Assembly: GCA_015999765.1 (NCBI GenBank)
Contig: JAECQR010000002.1
Location: 186,001-250,000 of the forward strand
DNA from: Flavobacteriia bacterium
GTDB lineage: Bacteria > Bacteroidota > Bacteroidia > Flavobacteriales > Weeksellaceae
Reading direction: 5' to 3'
Length of the DNA stretch: 64,000 bases
This document shows positions 53,787 to 63,259 of the stretch, one piece after another. How positions within the stretch are numbered: the stretch's first letter is position 1; every line of letters starts with the position of its first letter. A program made the position numbers and the translations under genes. A model generated the notes under the pieces. It worked only from the letters and a program-made list of their open reading frames with translations, ran no database searches and had not been told where the DNA came from.

Positions 53787-54560
53787 ATGGCTAAAATAAT
53801 TGGGGTTGCAAATCAGAAAGGCGGAGTTGGTAAAACAACTACTGCGGTTAATTTGGCAGCTGCGCTGGGTGTTCTGGAAAAAAAGATTCTTTTAATCGAT
53901 GCCGATCCGCAGGCAAACGCAACGTCGGGATTGGGAATAGATGAAGCTAATTTTTCTACTTATAATTTGCTTGAGCACAGTGCCGACGCTAAAAACTGCA
54001 TTCAGAAAACGGCATCTCCTAACTTAGACATCATTCCCTCACATATCGATCTGGTAGCTGCTGAAATAGAATTGGTAGACCGCGAAAACCGTGAATATAT
54101 GCTGAAGCAAGCGCTGAAATCTGTTCGCGAAGATTATGATTACATCATTATCGACTGTGCGCCGAGTTTAGGTTTGATCACAATTAATGCTTTAACAGCA
54201 GCAGATTCCGTAATCATTCCGATACAGTGCGAATATTTTGCTTTGGAAGGTTTGGGTAAATTGCTCAATACCATTAAAAATGTTCAGAAAATCCATAATA
54301 AAGATCTGGATATCGAAGGTTTGCTTTTGACCATGTATGATTCACGTTTAAGACTTTCAAACCAGGTGGTGGAAGAGGTAAATTCTCATTTCCCGGAAAT
54401 GGTGTTCGAAACAATCATCAGCAGAAATGTACGTTTGAGCGAGGCGCCAAGTTTTGGTGAAAGCATTCTGAATTACGATGCAGAAAGCAAAGGAGCGATA
54501 CAGTATCTTCAGTTGGCCGAAGAAGTTTTGCTGAAGAACGAAAATTTAGTAAAAAATTAA
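53787..54560 (+). CDS. parA: Chromosome-partitioning ATPase ParA (Soj)
   Basis: The 257-residue deviant Walker ATPase has KGGVGKTTTAVNLA (11-24), LLIDADPQANATSG and IIIDCAPSLGL. The short length without an N-terminal HTH marks it as a chromosomal Soj-type protein. With ParB it moves and orients the origin region. It is the first gene of parA-parB-DUF5683-dapB-lepB, a set often conserved in this group. Confidence 0.96.
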   Translation: MAKIIGVANQKGGVGKTTTAVNLAAALGVLEKKILLIDADPQANATSGLGIDEANFSTYNLLEHSADAKNCIQKTASPNLDIIPSHIDLVAAEIELVDRENREYMLKQALKSVREDYDYIIIDCAPSLGLITINALTAADSVIIPIQCEYFALEGLGKLLNTIKNVQKIHNKDLDIEGLLLTMYDSRLRLSNQVVEEVNSHFPEMVFETIISRNVRLSEAPSFGESILNYDAESKGAIQYLQLAEEVLLKNENLVKN

Positions 54561-54610
54561 GCGAGGATTTTAATCCGGATCGCTATAATTACAATCATCA
54601 TTTATAAAAA

Positions 54611-55498
54611 ATGAAAGACAAGAAAAGAGCAATGGGACGTGGTTTGGGCGCTATTTTAAGTGCTGAATCCAAAGCTACAGTAAATTCCGCAACCGATGAA
54701 GGCGCAGATAAATTTGTGGGAAACATCGTGGAGGTTCCTTTGGCGGATATCTATGCAAACACAACACAGCCACGAACCTATTTCGATGAAAAAGCCCTAA
54801 ATGATTTAGCGCAATCCATCAAAAATTTAGGAATTATTCAGCCTGTTACTTTAAGAAAAGATGGCGATAAATTCGAAATTATTTCGGGTGAAAGACGTTT
54901 CCGGGCGAGTAAAATTGCAGGTTTGGAAACTATTCCGGCCTATATCCGTTTAGTTAATGATCAGGAATTGCTCGAAATGGCTTTGGTTGAAAACATCCAG
55001 AGAGAAGATCTAGATGCCATCGAAATTGCTTTAACTTATCAGAGACTTCTTGAAGAAATCGGGATGACTCAGGAAAACCTGAGCCAGCGTGTTGGGAAGG
55101 AACGTAGTACTATTACAAATTCCATCCGTCTTTTAAGACTTAATCCTGATGTACAGAACGCGATCCGAAGCGGAGAAATTTCTGCCGGCCACGGGCGTGC
55201 GATTATCAGCCTTGATGATGCAGAAAAACAGGAGGAGCTTTTTAATAAAATCATTAAGAATAATTTAAGTGTTCGCCAGGCAGAAGAGGAATCGAACAGG
55301 CTTAAAAATCCAGACAATTCACCGAAAAGACAGAAAGCTGCAGTCCCTAACCATTTCAAAAAAGCAGAGAAAAACCTTGCCGATATTTTAGAGGTAAAAG
55401 TGGAGATTAAAGCTGCTGCCAACGGCAAAAAAGGAAAAATTGTTCTCGATTTCAAAAACGAAGAAGAACTCGAGAGTATTCTCTCACATTTCAGATAA
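54611..55498 (+). CDS. parB: Chromosome-partitioning protein ParB (Spo0J)
   Basis: A 295-residue protein: N-terminal MGRGLGAILS, the CTP-binding ParB domain with TQPRTYFDEKAL, ISGERRFRASK, ALVENIQREDLD, an HTH region (QRVGKERSTITNSIRLL), and a basic C-terminal dimer domain. It binds parS and loads SMC. I found no canonical parS in this window. Its stop overlaps the start of the next gene by one base. Confidence 0.96.
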   Translation: MKDKKRAMGRGLGAILSAESKATVNSATDEGADKFVGNIVEVPLADIYANTTQPRTYFDEKALNDLAQSIKNLGIIQPVTLRKDGDKFEIISGERRFRASKIAGLETIPAYIRLVNDQELLEMALVENIQREDLDAIEIALTYQRLLEEIGMTQENLSQRVGKERSTITNSIRLLRLNPDVQNAIRSGEISAGHGRAIISLDDAEKQEELFNKIIKNNLSVRQAEEESNRLKNPDNSPKRQKAAVPNHFKKAEKNLADILEVKVEIKAAANGKKGKIVLDFKNEEELESILSHFR

Positions 55499-56127
55499 TG
55501 AATAAACTTACAGTACTTTTTGTCCTCTTATTCTCACTAAAAATTTTCGCGCAGGTAAGTCCGAAAGACACCATTCGTGTAGAAAATTATCCAACAGATT
55601 CTATATCTGCAGTCACTCCAAAATCTGAAATAGAGGTATATACTGATATTCAGGAATCCAATGCGAGGGATTCCACAATGAAATACAATCCTACAAAAGC
55701 GGGATTGTATTCTGCTGTTTTACCGGGTCTTGGACAATATTACAACAAAAAATACTGGAAAATCCCAATTGTTTGGGGCGGAATCGGTACCGGCGTTGGA
55801 GTAGTGCTTTGGAACCAGAAACAGTACAACCGTTATAGAGACGCATTTATTGCTCAGCTCAACGGTCAGCCTCACGAGTTTTCAGATATTCCGGGAATCA
55901 GTGCGGAAGCTTTGGGAAGAACTCAGGACAGGGCAAAACGGCAGCGTGATTACGCGATCGCAATTACGGGCTTGGTTTACATCCTTAATATTGTAGATGC
56001 GGTAGTTGATGCACATCTTTATGAAGGCCGAAAGGATCCGGATTTGGCGTTGAAACCTACGGTAATTTACGATGAATTCGGAAAACAGAATTCAAAAGCG
56101 GGCCTCAGTTTAAGTTATAATTTTTAA
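55498..56127 (+). CDS. DUF5683 family exported protein
   Basis: The 209-residue protein has a signal peptide (FVLLFSLKIFAQ, 1-19) and the DUF5683 motif AGLYSAVLPGLGQYYNKKYWKIP at about 67-89, followed by helices (AIAITGLVYILNIVDAVVDAHL). Probably a membrane-associated envelope protein. Function unknown. It overlaps parB by one base and is followed 19 bases later by dapB. Confidence 0.87.
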   Translation: MNKLTVLFVLLFSLKIFAQVSPKDTIRVENYPTDSISAVTPKSEIEVYTDIQESNARDSTMKYNPTKAGLYSAVLPGLGQYYNKKYWKIPIVWGGIGTGVGVVLWNQKQYNRYRDAFIAQLNGQPHEFSDIPGISAEALGRTQDRAKRQRDYAIAITGLVYILNIVDAVVDAHLYEGRKDPDLALKPTVIYDEFGKQNSKAGLSLSYNF

Positions 56128-56146
56128 AGTAAAATCAAAGGGAAGT

Positions 56147-56848
56147 ATGAAAATAGCGTTGGTAGGATACGGAAAAATGGGTAAAATTATTGATGAAATA
56201 GCTACCCAAAGAAATCATGAAATCGTTGCTCGACTTAATGAATCGCCAAATTCAGAAAACCTGAATAACGCTGATGTAGTGATTGAGTTTTCAAATCCTG
56301 AAGTTGCGTTTAGCAATATTAAAACCTGCCTTGAAAATAAAATTCCCTTAATCTGCGGAACAACCGGCTGGCTCGACCAGAAGCCGGAAATTGAAAAAAT
56401 AGCTGCCGAAAACCAGACCTCTTTTTTATATGGGTCTAATTTCAGTTTAGGCGTAAATCTTTTCTTTGCACTGAATGAAAAACTGGCAGATCTGATGAAA
56501 AACTTCCCAGAATATACTGTTCAGCTGGAAGAAATTCATCACACCCACAAAAAAGACGCGCCAAGCGGAACCGCGATTTCTCTAGCCGAAGGAATCATTA
56601 AAAATGATCAACGGTTTGAAGGCTGGAAACTCGATGAAACTAAAGAGAAGGAGCTCGGCATTTTCGCGATCCGTGAAGACGAAGTTCCGGGAACGCACAG
56701 CGTTTTCTATAAAAGTTCCGTTGACGAGATCGAGATTAAACATACGGCTTACTCCAGAAATGGGTTTGCCTTGGGCGCGGTAATTGCTGCCGAATGGATT
56801 CAGGGAAAAACAGGAAACTTCTCGATGAAAGATGTTCTTTTCTCCTAA
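56147..56848 (+). CDS. dapB: 4-hydroxy-tetrahydrodipicolinate reductase
   Basis: The 233-residue enzyme has a Rossmann start VGYGKMGKI, CGTTGW, and the catalytic EIHHTHKKDAPSGTA with His131/His132 and Lys136. It is shorter than the enterobacterial enzyme, as is usual for Bacteroidetes. It acts in diaminopimelate/lysine synthesis, the same pathway as dapF at 9 kb. Confidence 0.95.
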   Translation: MKIALVGYGKMGKIIDEIATQRNHEIVARLNESPNSENLNNADVVIEFSNPEVAFSNIKTCLENKIPLICGTTGWLDQKPEIEKIAAENQTSFLYGSNFSLGVNLFFALNEKLADLMKNFPEYTVQLEEIHHTHKKDAPSGTAISLAEGIIKNDQRFEGWKLDETKEKELGIFAIREDEVPGTHSVFYKSSVDEIEIKHTAYSRNGFALGAVIAAEWIQGKTGNFSMKDVLFS

Positions 56849-56920
56849 CCACCAAAACTTATTTTGTAACAGTTTCCTTATCCTGCGAACTAATAAGGCT
56901 ATAATCACCAACACCACATT

Positions 56921-58573
56921 ATGAACTATTTTCTTACTTATACAGTTTATGTCTTAATCCTCTCTGTTCTGATGGGGATTTCTACATGGAAACTTTATAA
57001 AAAAATGGGTTACAATCCGCTTTTTGCTTTTGTGCCTTTTTACAATTATTATATCATTCAGAAAGAAACCGGACATCCGAAATGGTGGGTGGTGATGGCT
57101 TATCTTCCGATTGTAGGACCTATTATGATGACAGTTTTCCATTTGTTTCTGATGAAACATTTTGGCAAAAGCAGCTTTTCGCAGCGGTTGCTTACCGTGA
57201 TTCTTCCTTTTATTTATATGGCCTTCATCAATTACTCTAAAGATCCAGAGGTAGAAACTGAAGAAGAGCTTTATTTAACTGAAGAAGAGAGAGGCGAGAA
57301 AAAGAAAGAGTCTTTCGCAGGTTCCATCACTTTTGCAGTAGTTTTTGCGACGATCGTTCACGTCTTCATGACCCAGCCTTTTGGAATTCCGACCGGATCT
57401 ATGGAACGAACACTTCTTGTCGGAGACTTCCTATTTGTAAATAAATGGAGTTATGGTTTCAGAATGCCGATGCGCCCCGTCGCGATTCCGTTCCTGCAGG
57501 GTACGATCATGGATACCGGTGAAAAAGGAAATCCTAAGGATGATCCGAAATCATATCTGGATGCCGTGAAATTACCTTATGCAAGAATTTTCCAGTTCAG
57601 CAAACCTGAGCGAAACGACATCGTAGTTTTCAATTATCCTCAGGATTCGGTTCATAAAGCCATTGACCGTAAAGATCCTTACGTGAAACGCTGTGTTGCC
57701 GTTGCAGGCGACGTTCTGGAAATTAAAGCCGGACGTATTTTTGTAAACGGAAAACCCGAAACCATTCTAGGTGACCAGCAAAAACAGCACAAATTTATTG
57801 CCACCACAGGCAGCCAGTTAGATATTCCGGGACTTTACAAAAAGTATGGATTCTTACCGGTGCAGGAAGTTCAGACTGAAACCGGTTACTTATACGATTT
57901 TCAGGGACTGACCGATCAAACGGCTAAGGAAATAAAAGAATTGCCACAGGTTATCGATCTTAAGGAACACATTTGGCCTAAAGATTCAGCAGCGCTTTCA
58001 TATAAAGTGAATGCCGCAAGAGACAGTTATACCAAGAATTTAGATACGACTCAGTCTATTTTTCCCGTCAATAAAAAATGGAATCAGGATTGGTACGGGC
58101 CTCTAAGAATACCTAAAAAAGGAGATGTAGTAACGTTAAATCAGGAAACCTTACCTGAATACCAATGGATTATTTCTGAATACGAACATAATAAACTGGA
58201 AAGCAAAAACGGGAAAATTTATGTTAACGGCCAGGAAACTACCCAATATACTATTAAACAGGATTATTATATGATGATTGGCGACAACCGCGATGCCTCA
58301 CTCGATGCAAGGTTTTTCGGTTTCGTTCCGGAAGAAAATATCGTCGGAAGTCCGATGTTTACCTGGATGAGTGTGGAAGGGCTCTTCGCTGACAACAGTT
58401 CATCATACCAGCCTGACGGAAAAAAAATCCGTTGGGACAGAATGTTCAAAGCCACCAATACTGGCGAAGCCAACAAAACATCGTACTGGTGGGTTGCGGC
58501 AATCCTTTTACTCTTATTTTTTGGATGGGATTATTTTGCCAAATTCTTCATGAAGAAAAATACAGAAGATTAA
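56921..58573 (+). CDS. lepB: Signal peptidase I with N-terminal membrane domain and large insert
   Basis: The 550-residue protein starts with a DUF5684-like membrane region (helices about 4-24, 58-78, 88-104), then the catalytic part: box B PTGSMERTL with nucleophile Ser160, general base Lys256 in YVKRCVAVAGD, and box E GDNRDASLDARFFG (454-467). About 180 residues between the Lys box and box E form an insert absent from E. coli LepB but common in flavobacteria. One helix near 522-540 anchors the C-terminus. It cleaves signal peptides in the inner membrane. Confidence 0.93.
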   Translation: MNYFLTYTVYVLILSVLMGISTWKLYKKMGYNPLFAFVPFYNYYIIQKETGHPKWWVVMAYLPIVGPIMMTVFHLFLMKHFGKSSFSQRLLTVILPFIYMAFINYSKDPEVETEEELYLTEEERGEKKKESFAGSITFAVVFATIVHVFMTQPFGIPTGSMERTLLVGDFLFVNKWSYGFRMPMRPVAIPFLQGTIMDTGEKGNPKDDPKSYLDAVKLPYARIFQFSKPERNDIVVFNYPQDSVHKAIDRKDPYVKRCVAVAGDVLEIKAGRIFVNGKPETILGDQQKQHKFIATTGSQLDIPGLYKKYGFLPVQEVQTETGYLYDFQGLTDQTAKEIKELPQVIDLKEHIWPKDSAALSYKVNAARDSYTKNLDTTQSIFPVNKKWNQDWYGPLRIPKKGDVVTLNQETLPEYQWIISEYEHNKLESKNGKIYVNGQETTQYTIKQDYYMMIGDNRDASLDARFFGFVPEENIVGSPMFTWMSVEGLFADNSSSYQPDGKKIRWDRMFKATNTGEANKTSYWWVAAILLLLFFGWDYFAKFFMKKNTED

Positions 58574-58595
58574 GATGTAACTGATACGAAATCAT

Positions 58596-58625
58596 AATCC
58601 CTCTCCATCGGAGGGGGATTTTTAT
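58596..58625 (+). terminator. Rho-independent terminator after lepB
   Basis: AATCCCTCTCC / GGAGGGGGATT stem (one mismatch) with T-rich tail. Confidence 0.7.
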
Positions 58626-58635
58626 TAAACCGATT

Positions 58636-59253
58636 ATGAAAATTTTATTACCCATATTCTATCTGCCACCAATTTCCTGGTTTGCGGTTTTTTTGAAAGA
58701 AGAAAACGAGATTGTTTTTGAGCAGTATGAAAATTTCCCGAAACAGACTTACCGGAACCGAACCAATATTTACGGTGCGAACGGGAGACTGTCTTTAATC
58801 ATTCCCATCAATCACAGTGGTGAGAGGGTAATGAGGGAAATTGAAGTTTCTCACCGCGAAAATTGGCAGAAACTTCACTGGAAATCCATTAAAACTGCTT
58901 ATCAGAGCTCAGCCTATTTTGAGTTTTATGAAGACCGTTTGCAGCAGATTTTCGATGTGGAAGTGGATTCTTTAATGCAGTTTAATCTAAACGCTTTGAA
59001 AATTATTCAGAATATTCTTAAAACCCAAAAGGCATACTCTTTGAATGATGAATACGTTAAAGTCCCTTTTCAACTAAATTTCAGGGAGCGGTTTTCTGCC
59101 AAAAAAGAAACAGCATTTGAAATGGAGGAATACTATCAAACCTTTACCGACAGATTTGGATTTCAAAAAGACCTTTCAATTCTGGATCTCATTTGTAACA
59201 AAGGGCCCGAAACATTGACTTATTTAAAGAATATTCAGACAAAACCAATTTAA
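58636..59253 (+). CDS. WbqC family protein
   Basis: A 205-residue protein with the WbqC start (LLPIFYLPPISWFAVFL), the YRNRTNIYGANG segment, and YFEFYEDRLQQIF. WbqC-like proteins occur in O-antigen and other glycan loci, where they are thought to modify amino sugars. No membrane segment. It is followed by the S8 peptidase gene after three bases. Confidence 0.85.
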   Translation: MKILLPIFYLPPISWFAVFLKEENEIVFEQYENFPKQTYRNRTNIYGANGRLSLIIPINHSGERVMREIEVSHRENWQKLHWKSIKTAYQSSAYFEFYEDRLQQIFDVEVDSLMQFNLNALKIIQNILKTQKAYSLNDEYVKVPFQLNFRERFSAKKETAFEMEEYYQTFTDRFGFQKDLSILDLICNKGPETLTYLKNIQTKPI

Positions 59254-59256
59254 AAA

Positions 59257-60987
59257 ATGAAAAAAATACTTATTGCAGCTACTTTCCTTTCTGGAGTTGC
59301 TTCTTTTGCCCAAAGCGCAGATGTTGCTTTGGATCCGATGAAGGATAAAGATTTAATGACCTGGTACCATAAAGATTTTTCTTCTTCTAATACGTACGGA
59401 GTTAATACCCAAAATGCTTATAAATATCTTGAATCAAAAGGATTAAAACCTAAACCGGTAATCGTAGGAGTTTTGGATAGTGGAGTGGAAGTTGATCATC
59501 CGGGTTTAATTAAAAACATGTGGAAAAATCCTAACGAAGTCCCAAATAACGGAAAAGATGACGACGGAAACGGATATATCGACGACATACACGGTTGGAA
59601 CTTCATCGGTGGAAAAAACGGTGATGTAGATATCGATAATATGGAAGTGACCAGGGTTGTAAAGAAATACCAATCTGTTTTTGAAGGTCCCAATTCTACT
59701 GCAAATAAAGCAAACCAGGCAAAGATGCCGGAAGAATTTGCCATGTACATGAAATCCAAGGAAATCTTTACAAAAAAAAGCATTGAAGCTAAACAGGGTT
59801 ACGAAACGTACTCCAGAATCCAGAAAATGATTCCTGATATGGTGAAGATGCTGAACGGCCAGAATCTTACTTCAGAAGTTGTCGCCTCGCTAAAACCTGC
59901 CAGTCAGGAACAGGCTATGGCAGCTTCGGTTCTGGGTCAGATTGCACAGGATCCTTCTGTAAAAGGAAAATCTCCCGCAGAGGTTCAGAAGTTTTTGGAA
60001 GCACAGATGAAAGAAGCGTTAGATTATTACACGCCACAGGCTACGCAGCAGTATAATCTCGATTTTGATCCAAGAGCATCTTTAGTTGGCGATAGTTACG
60101 AAGATTATACCCAAAAATATTACGGTAACAATAATTATGAAGGTCCTGATGCCAAGCACGGAACTCACGTTGCGGGAATCATCGCAGGTTATCCTCAGGG
60201 AACAGAAACGCAATACGGTGTTGGTTACAAAACGGCAAAAATTATGACCGTAAGAACTGTACCCAATGGTGATGAACGCGATAAAGATGTCGCAAACGCG
60301 ATAAGATACGCGGTTGATAACGGAGCTAAAATCCTGAATATGAGTTTTGGTAAACCTGTTTCTCCCGGTAAATCGGTGGTCTGGGACGCATTTAAATATG
60401 CACAGACAAAAGGCGTTCTTTTGGTAAAGGCAGCAGGAAATGAAAATGAAAACATTTTTGAGAATGTTTATTATCCTACCAATTTCAAAGATATCAATGA
60501 CGCTAAACCACTTGTAAACAATATGCTTGTGGTGGGTGCATCGACAAATAATAACGAGTTTTTGAGAGCTGATTTCTCGAATTATAACCAGAAAATGGTA
60601 AATGTTTTCGCGCCTGGAGATAAAATTTACTCCACTGTTCCGGACGGTAAGTATGAATATCTGCAGGGAACTTCAATGGCATCACCTGTGGTAGCCGGCG
60701 CAGCTTCAGTTCTTTTGGCATATATGCCAAACCTGAAACCCGAGCAGATTATTGAATCGCTTGTGAAAACTTCTAATAAATCATCTGTTAACGCGATGAT
60801 CAATTCCAATACAAACAACAGATTCGATTTAATTTCCGAGGCTGGAGGGGTAATCGATGTTCGCAAAGCCGCGGAGTATGCATTTGCAAACTTCTATAAG
60901 CCAACAGCTTCCGCGCCCGTTGCAAAAGCAAAAGTGGTAAAGCAAACCCCTAAAAAAGCAGTGAAAAAGGTTATTAAAAGAAAATAA
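59257..60987 (+). CDS. Secreted S8 serine peptidase with long insert and basic tail
   Basis: The 576-residue protein has a signal peptide (1-19, SGVASFAQ) and a subtilase triad: Asp74 (GVLDSGVEVDHPG), His301 (KHGTHVAGI) and Ser473 (GTSMASP). The Asp-His distance is 227 residues, far longer than in typical subtilases; the insert (about 110-280) is rich in Lys and Gln. There is no T9SS domain; instead the C-terminus is a lysine-rich tail (AKAKVVKQTPKKAVKKV). It probably acts in the periplasm or outer membrane. Substrate unknown. Confidence 0.9.
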   Translation: MKKILIAATFLSGVASFAQSADVALDPMKDKDLMTWYHKDFSSSNTYGVNTQNAYKYLESKGLKPKPVIVGVLDSGVEVDHPGLIKNMWKNPNEVPNNGKDDDGNGYIDDIHGWNFIGGKNGDVDIDNMEVTRVVKKYQSVFEGPNSTANKANQAKMPEEFAMYMKSKEIFTKKSIEAKQGYETYSRIQKMIPDMVKMLNGQNLTSEVVASLKPASQEQAMAASVLGQIAQDPSVKGKSPAEVQKFLEAQMKEALDYYTPQATQQYNLDFDPRASLVGDSYEDYTQKYYGNNNYEGPDAKHGTHVAGIIAGYPQGTETQYGVGYKTAKIMTVRTVPNGDERDKDVANAIRYAVDNGAKILNMSFGKPVSPGKSVVWDAFKYAQTKGVLLVKAAGNENENIFENVYYPTNFKDINDAKPLVNNMLVVGASTNNNEFLRADFSNYNQKMVNVFAPGDKIYSTVPDGKYEYLQGTSMASPVVAGAASVLLAYMPNLKPEQIIESLVKTSNKSSVNAMINSNTNNRFDLISEAGGVIDVRKAAEYAFANFYKPTASAPVAKAKVVKQTPKKAVKKVIKRK

Positions 60988-61008
60988 TTGTTATTTAGAC
61001 TATTTACG

Positions 61009-61038
61009 AAAAGCCCGGTTATCCGGGCTTTTCTTTTT
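61009..61038 (+). terminator. Rho-independent terminator after the S8 peptidase gene
   Basis: GAAAAGCCCGG / CCGGGCTTTTC stem with a TTAT loop and T-rich tail. Confidence 0.85.
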
Positions 61039-61093
61039 AAATATGAAAATTTGGCACGGTTTTTTGTAACTTGTAATTCATAATTTTATTACT

Positions 61094-61573
61094 ATGAAAA
61101 ATATGTTACTCGCCGGAATTTTAGGAGCTGCAATCAGCGTTTCCTGTTCCACAGCAAAAACCGCTCAAGCCAACAGAGCAGAATTCCTGCAACTGAAAGG
61201 TGATTGGGAAATTACAAGTGTAGATTACGACAAGAATTTTAAAGTTAGGCCTTTCGACGAAGGTGCAGATGCACAGTGCTTCGTAGGCAGCCACTGGAGA
61301 CTTATTCCTAATAACTGGACCGGTTCTTATACCCTAAATGGCGGCGGATCTTGCCCAAGTGTAATTCAGCCAATTAAATTTGAAGTGGTAAACGGTAACG
61401 AATTTAAATTCAAAAAATTATTAGAAGGATCTAAGGCAAAAGCGGTAATCGAAGGATATTCTTTAAACCTTATCAGCCAGACTCCGGATGCATTCACATT
61501 AGAACAAAATGTTCCTTCGGGAGGCGAGAATGTAAGAATTGTTTACAACTTCGCAAGAACAGGAATGAAATAA
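61094..61573 (+). CDS. Lipocalin-like lipoprotein
   Basis: The 159-residue protein has a lipoprotein signal (AAISVSCSTAK; Cys18) and a beta-rich body starting LKGDWEITSVDYD with CFVGSHWRLIPNNWTGSYTL, the pattern of the lipocalin-like family in flavobacteria. Probably membrane-anchored, ligand unknown. It is 17 bases upstream of an OmpA lipoprotein gene, so the two form an envelope pair. Confidence 0.82.
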   Translation: MKNMLLAGILGAAISVSCSTAKTAQANRAEFLQLKGDWEITSVDYDKNFKVRPFDEGADAQCFVGSHWRLIPNNWTGSYTLNGGGSCPSVIQPIKFEVVNGNEFKFKKLLEGSKAKAVIEGYSLNLISQTPDAFTLEQNVPSGGENVRIVYNFARTGMK

Positions 61574-61590
61574 CAATATAAATTACTATT

Positions 61591-62286
61591 ATGAAAATTT
61601 TTAATAAGACAAATATAGCAGCACTTTTCGTATCGACATCACTTCTAATGACAAGTTGCGAGGCTGTAAAAAATGCCAATAACCAACAGAAAGGTACCGT
61701 AATCGGTACTGCAGCAGGTGCTGTTATAGGTGGTGTATTGGGAAATAATTTAGGTAAAGGTAAAAATGCACCTGCAGGCGCTGTACTTGGCGGTATTGTT
61801 GGTGGAGTAGCAGGTAATGTTATCGGTAGAAATATGGATAAGCAGGCTAAAGAAATCAAAGAAACCTTACCGGGAGCAGAAGTTGAAAGGGTAGGTGAGG
61901 GAATTAGAGTAACCATGAAAGAAAATATGGTGAACTTTGGATTTGATTCATCTGATCTTACCTCTGCCGCAAAAGCTAACCTTGATAAATTAGCACAGGT
62001 ATTGAAAAATAACTTAGATACCAACATCAATATTTACGGTCATACCGACAGTAAAGGAACCGATGCTTATAACCTTTCTTTATCTGAGAGAAGAGCCGCA
62101 GCAGTAAAATCATATCTGATTTCACAAGGCGTTTCTTCAAGCAGAATGTTAACGATGGGGGTTGGAGAAAATGAGCCGGTGGCATCTAACGATACCGACG
62201 CCGGAAGAGCAGAAAACAGAAGAGTTGAGTTTGCAATTACTGCAAATGAAGACATGATCAACGATGCTAAGACAAGTCAGCAGTAG
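61591..62286 (+). CDS. OmpA-family lipoprotein with glycine-zipper region
   Basis: The 231-residue protein has a lipoprotein signal (SLLMTSCEAVKN), a Gly/Ala-rich glycine-zipper stretch (about 35-85; GTAAGAVIGGVLGNN), and a C-terminal OmpA domain (about 115-225) with NFGFDSSDLT, YGHTDSKGTD and NRRVEFAI. The OmpA domain binds peptidoglycan, tying the outer membrane to the wall. It is co-oriented and close to the lipocalin-like gene. Confidence 0.92.
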   Translation: MKIFNKTNIAALFVSTSLLMTSCEAVKNANNQQKGTVIGTAAGAVIGGVLGNNLGKGKNAPAGAVLGGIVGGVAGNVIGRNMDKQAKEIKETLPGAEVERVGEGIRVTMKENMVNFGFDSSDLTSAAKANLDKLAQVLKNNLDTNINIYGHTDSKGTDAYNLSLSERRAAAVKSYLISQGVSSSRMLTMGVGENEPVASNDTDAGRAENRRVEFAITANEDMINDAKTSQQ

Positions 62287-62311
62287 ACCAAATCAAAATC
62301 ATTATATTTTA

Positions 62312-62336
62312 GATCCGCTTCGGCGGATTTTTTTAT
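62312..62336 (+). terminator. Rho-independent terminator after the OmpA gene
   Basis: ATCCGC / GCGGAT stem closed by a TTCG tetraloop, then a T7 tail. Confidence 0.85.
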
Positions 62337-62347
62337 TTTAAAATCAC

Positions 62348-62355
62348 TAATTTTG
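62348..62355 (+). promoter_or_regulatory. Candidate -7 box for the prenyltransferase gene
   Basis: TAATTTTG, 19 bases before ATG 62375, directly after the terminator of the previous unit. Confidence 0.45.
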
Positions 62356-62374
62356 TCTTATTCTTTAAGTACGA

Positions 62375-63259
62375 ATGACGAAATATTTAAAACTGCTTCG
62401 CGTAGAGCAATGGGTAAAAAACCTTTTCGTTTTTGCGCCCCTTTTCTTTTCCGGAAATATTACCAACTTCGATTTGCTGATCAAAAGTCTCTTCGCATTT
62501 GTAGTCTTTTCCTTTGCCGCAAGTACTGTTTATATTCTCAACGATTATTCTGATATTGAATCCGACAAAAAGCATCCCGAAAAAAGTAAAAGGCCTTTAG
62601 CAAGCGGCGTTATTTCCAAATCCACAGCCGTGGTATTTTTTATTGGTTTAATCGCAATGATTTCGGTATTGATTTTCTTCGGAGCACAGTATTTTCATCA
62701 TAATTTCTGGAAATTTGCCGCGATCATTATATTTTATTTTCTGATGAATGTTGCGTACACTTTCAAACTGAAGCATGTCGCAATTATCGATGTTACCATT
62801 ATTGCGATCGGTTTTGTTCTGAGGGTTCTTGCCGGAGGTTACGCCACCGGAATTTATATTTCCCAGTGGGCTATTTTACTGACATTTGTGCTGGCTTTGG
62901 TACTTGCAATCGGTAAGAGAAGAGGAGAGCTGATCAATGCCCAGATCTCCGGTAAAACACGACGAGCGCTGGATGGTTACAATGTTCAGTTTGCCGACAT
63001 TGCGCTTTCAATAAGCTGTACCCTGGCAATTGTCTGTTATCTCATGTTTACGCTTTCCCCGGAAGTACAGCAGAAGTTTCATTCGCGTGTTTTTTATACC
63101 GTAATTTTTGTGGTTTTTGCTTTTTTACGATATCTACAGCAAACCCTGGTCTATAATAAAACCGAATCTCCAACCAAAATTATTTATAAGGACCGGTATA
63201 TACAGATTACTCTAGTGCTTTGGCTGGCAGCGTTTTTACTCCAAATTTATTTCAAATAA
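62375..63259 (+). CDS. UbiA-type prenyltransferase, decaprenyl-phosphate phosphoribosyltransferase-like
   Basis: The 294-residue, about nine-helix protein has LLRVEQWVKNLFVFAPLFF and the metal-binding NDYSDIESDKKHPEKSKRP (56-74; Asp57, Asp60, Asp64), the same form as mycobacterial DPPR synthase (Rv3806c). It would attach phosphoribose to polyprenyl phosphate. The downstream gene, overlapping by one base, encodes a DprE1-like oxidase, the next enzyme of that route, which strengthens the call over a menaquinone role. Confidence 0.85.
   Translation: MTKYLKLLRVEQWVKNLFVFAPLFFSGNITNFDLLIKSLFAFVVFSFAASTVYILNDYSDIESDKKHPEKSKRPLASGVISKSTAVVFFIGLIAMISVLIFFGAQYFHHNFWKFAAIIIFYFLMNVAYTFKLKHVAIIDVTIIAIGFVLRVLAGGYATGIYISQWAILLTFVLALVLAIGKRRGELINAQISGKTRRALDGYNVQFADIALSISCTLAIVCYLMFTLSPEVQQKFHSRVFYTVIFVVFAFLRYLQQTLVYNKTESPTKIIYKDRYIQITLVLWLAAFLLQIYFK

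Noticed and set aside
53787-55498. Plasmid-type parAB indicating an integrated plasmid
   Set aside because: ParA is the short Soj type and the neighbours (dapB, lepB, DUF5683) are chromosomal; base composition is ordinary.
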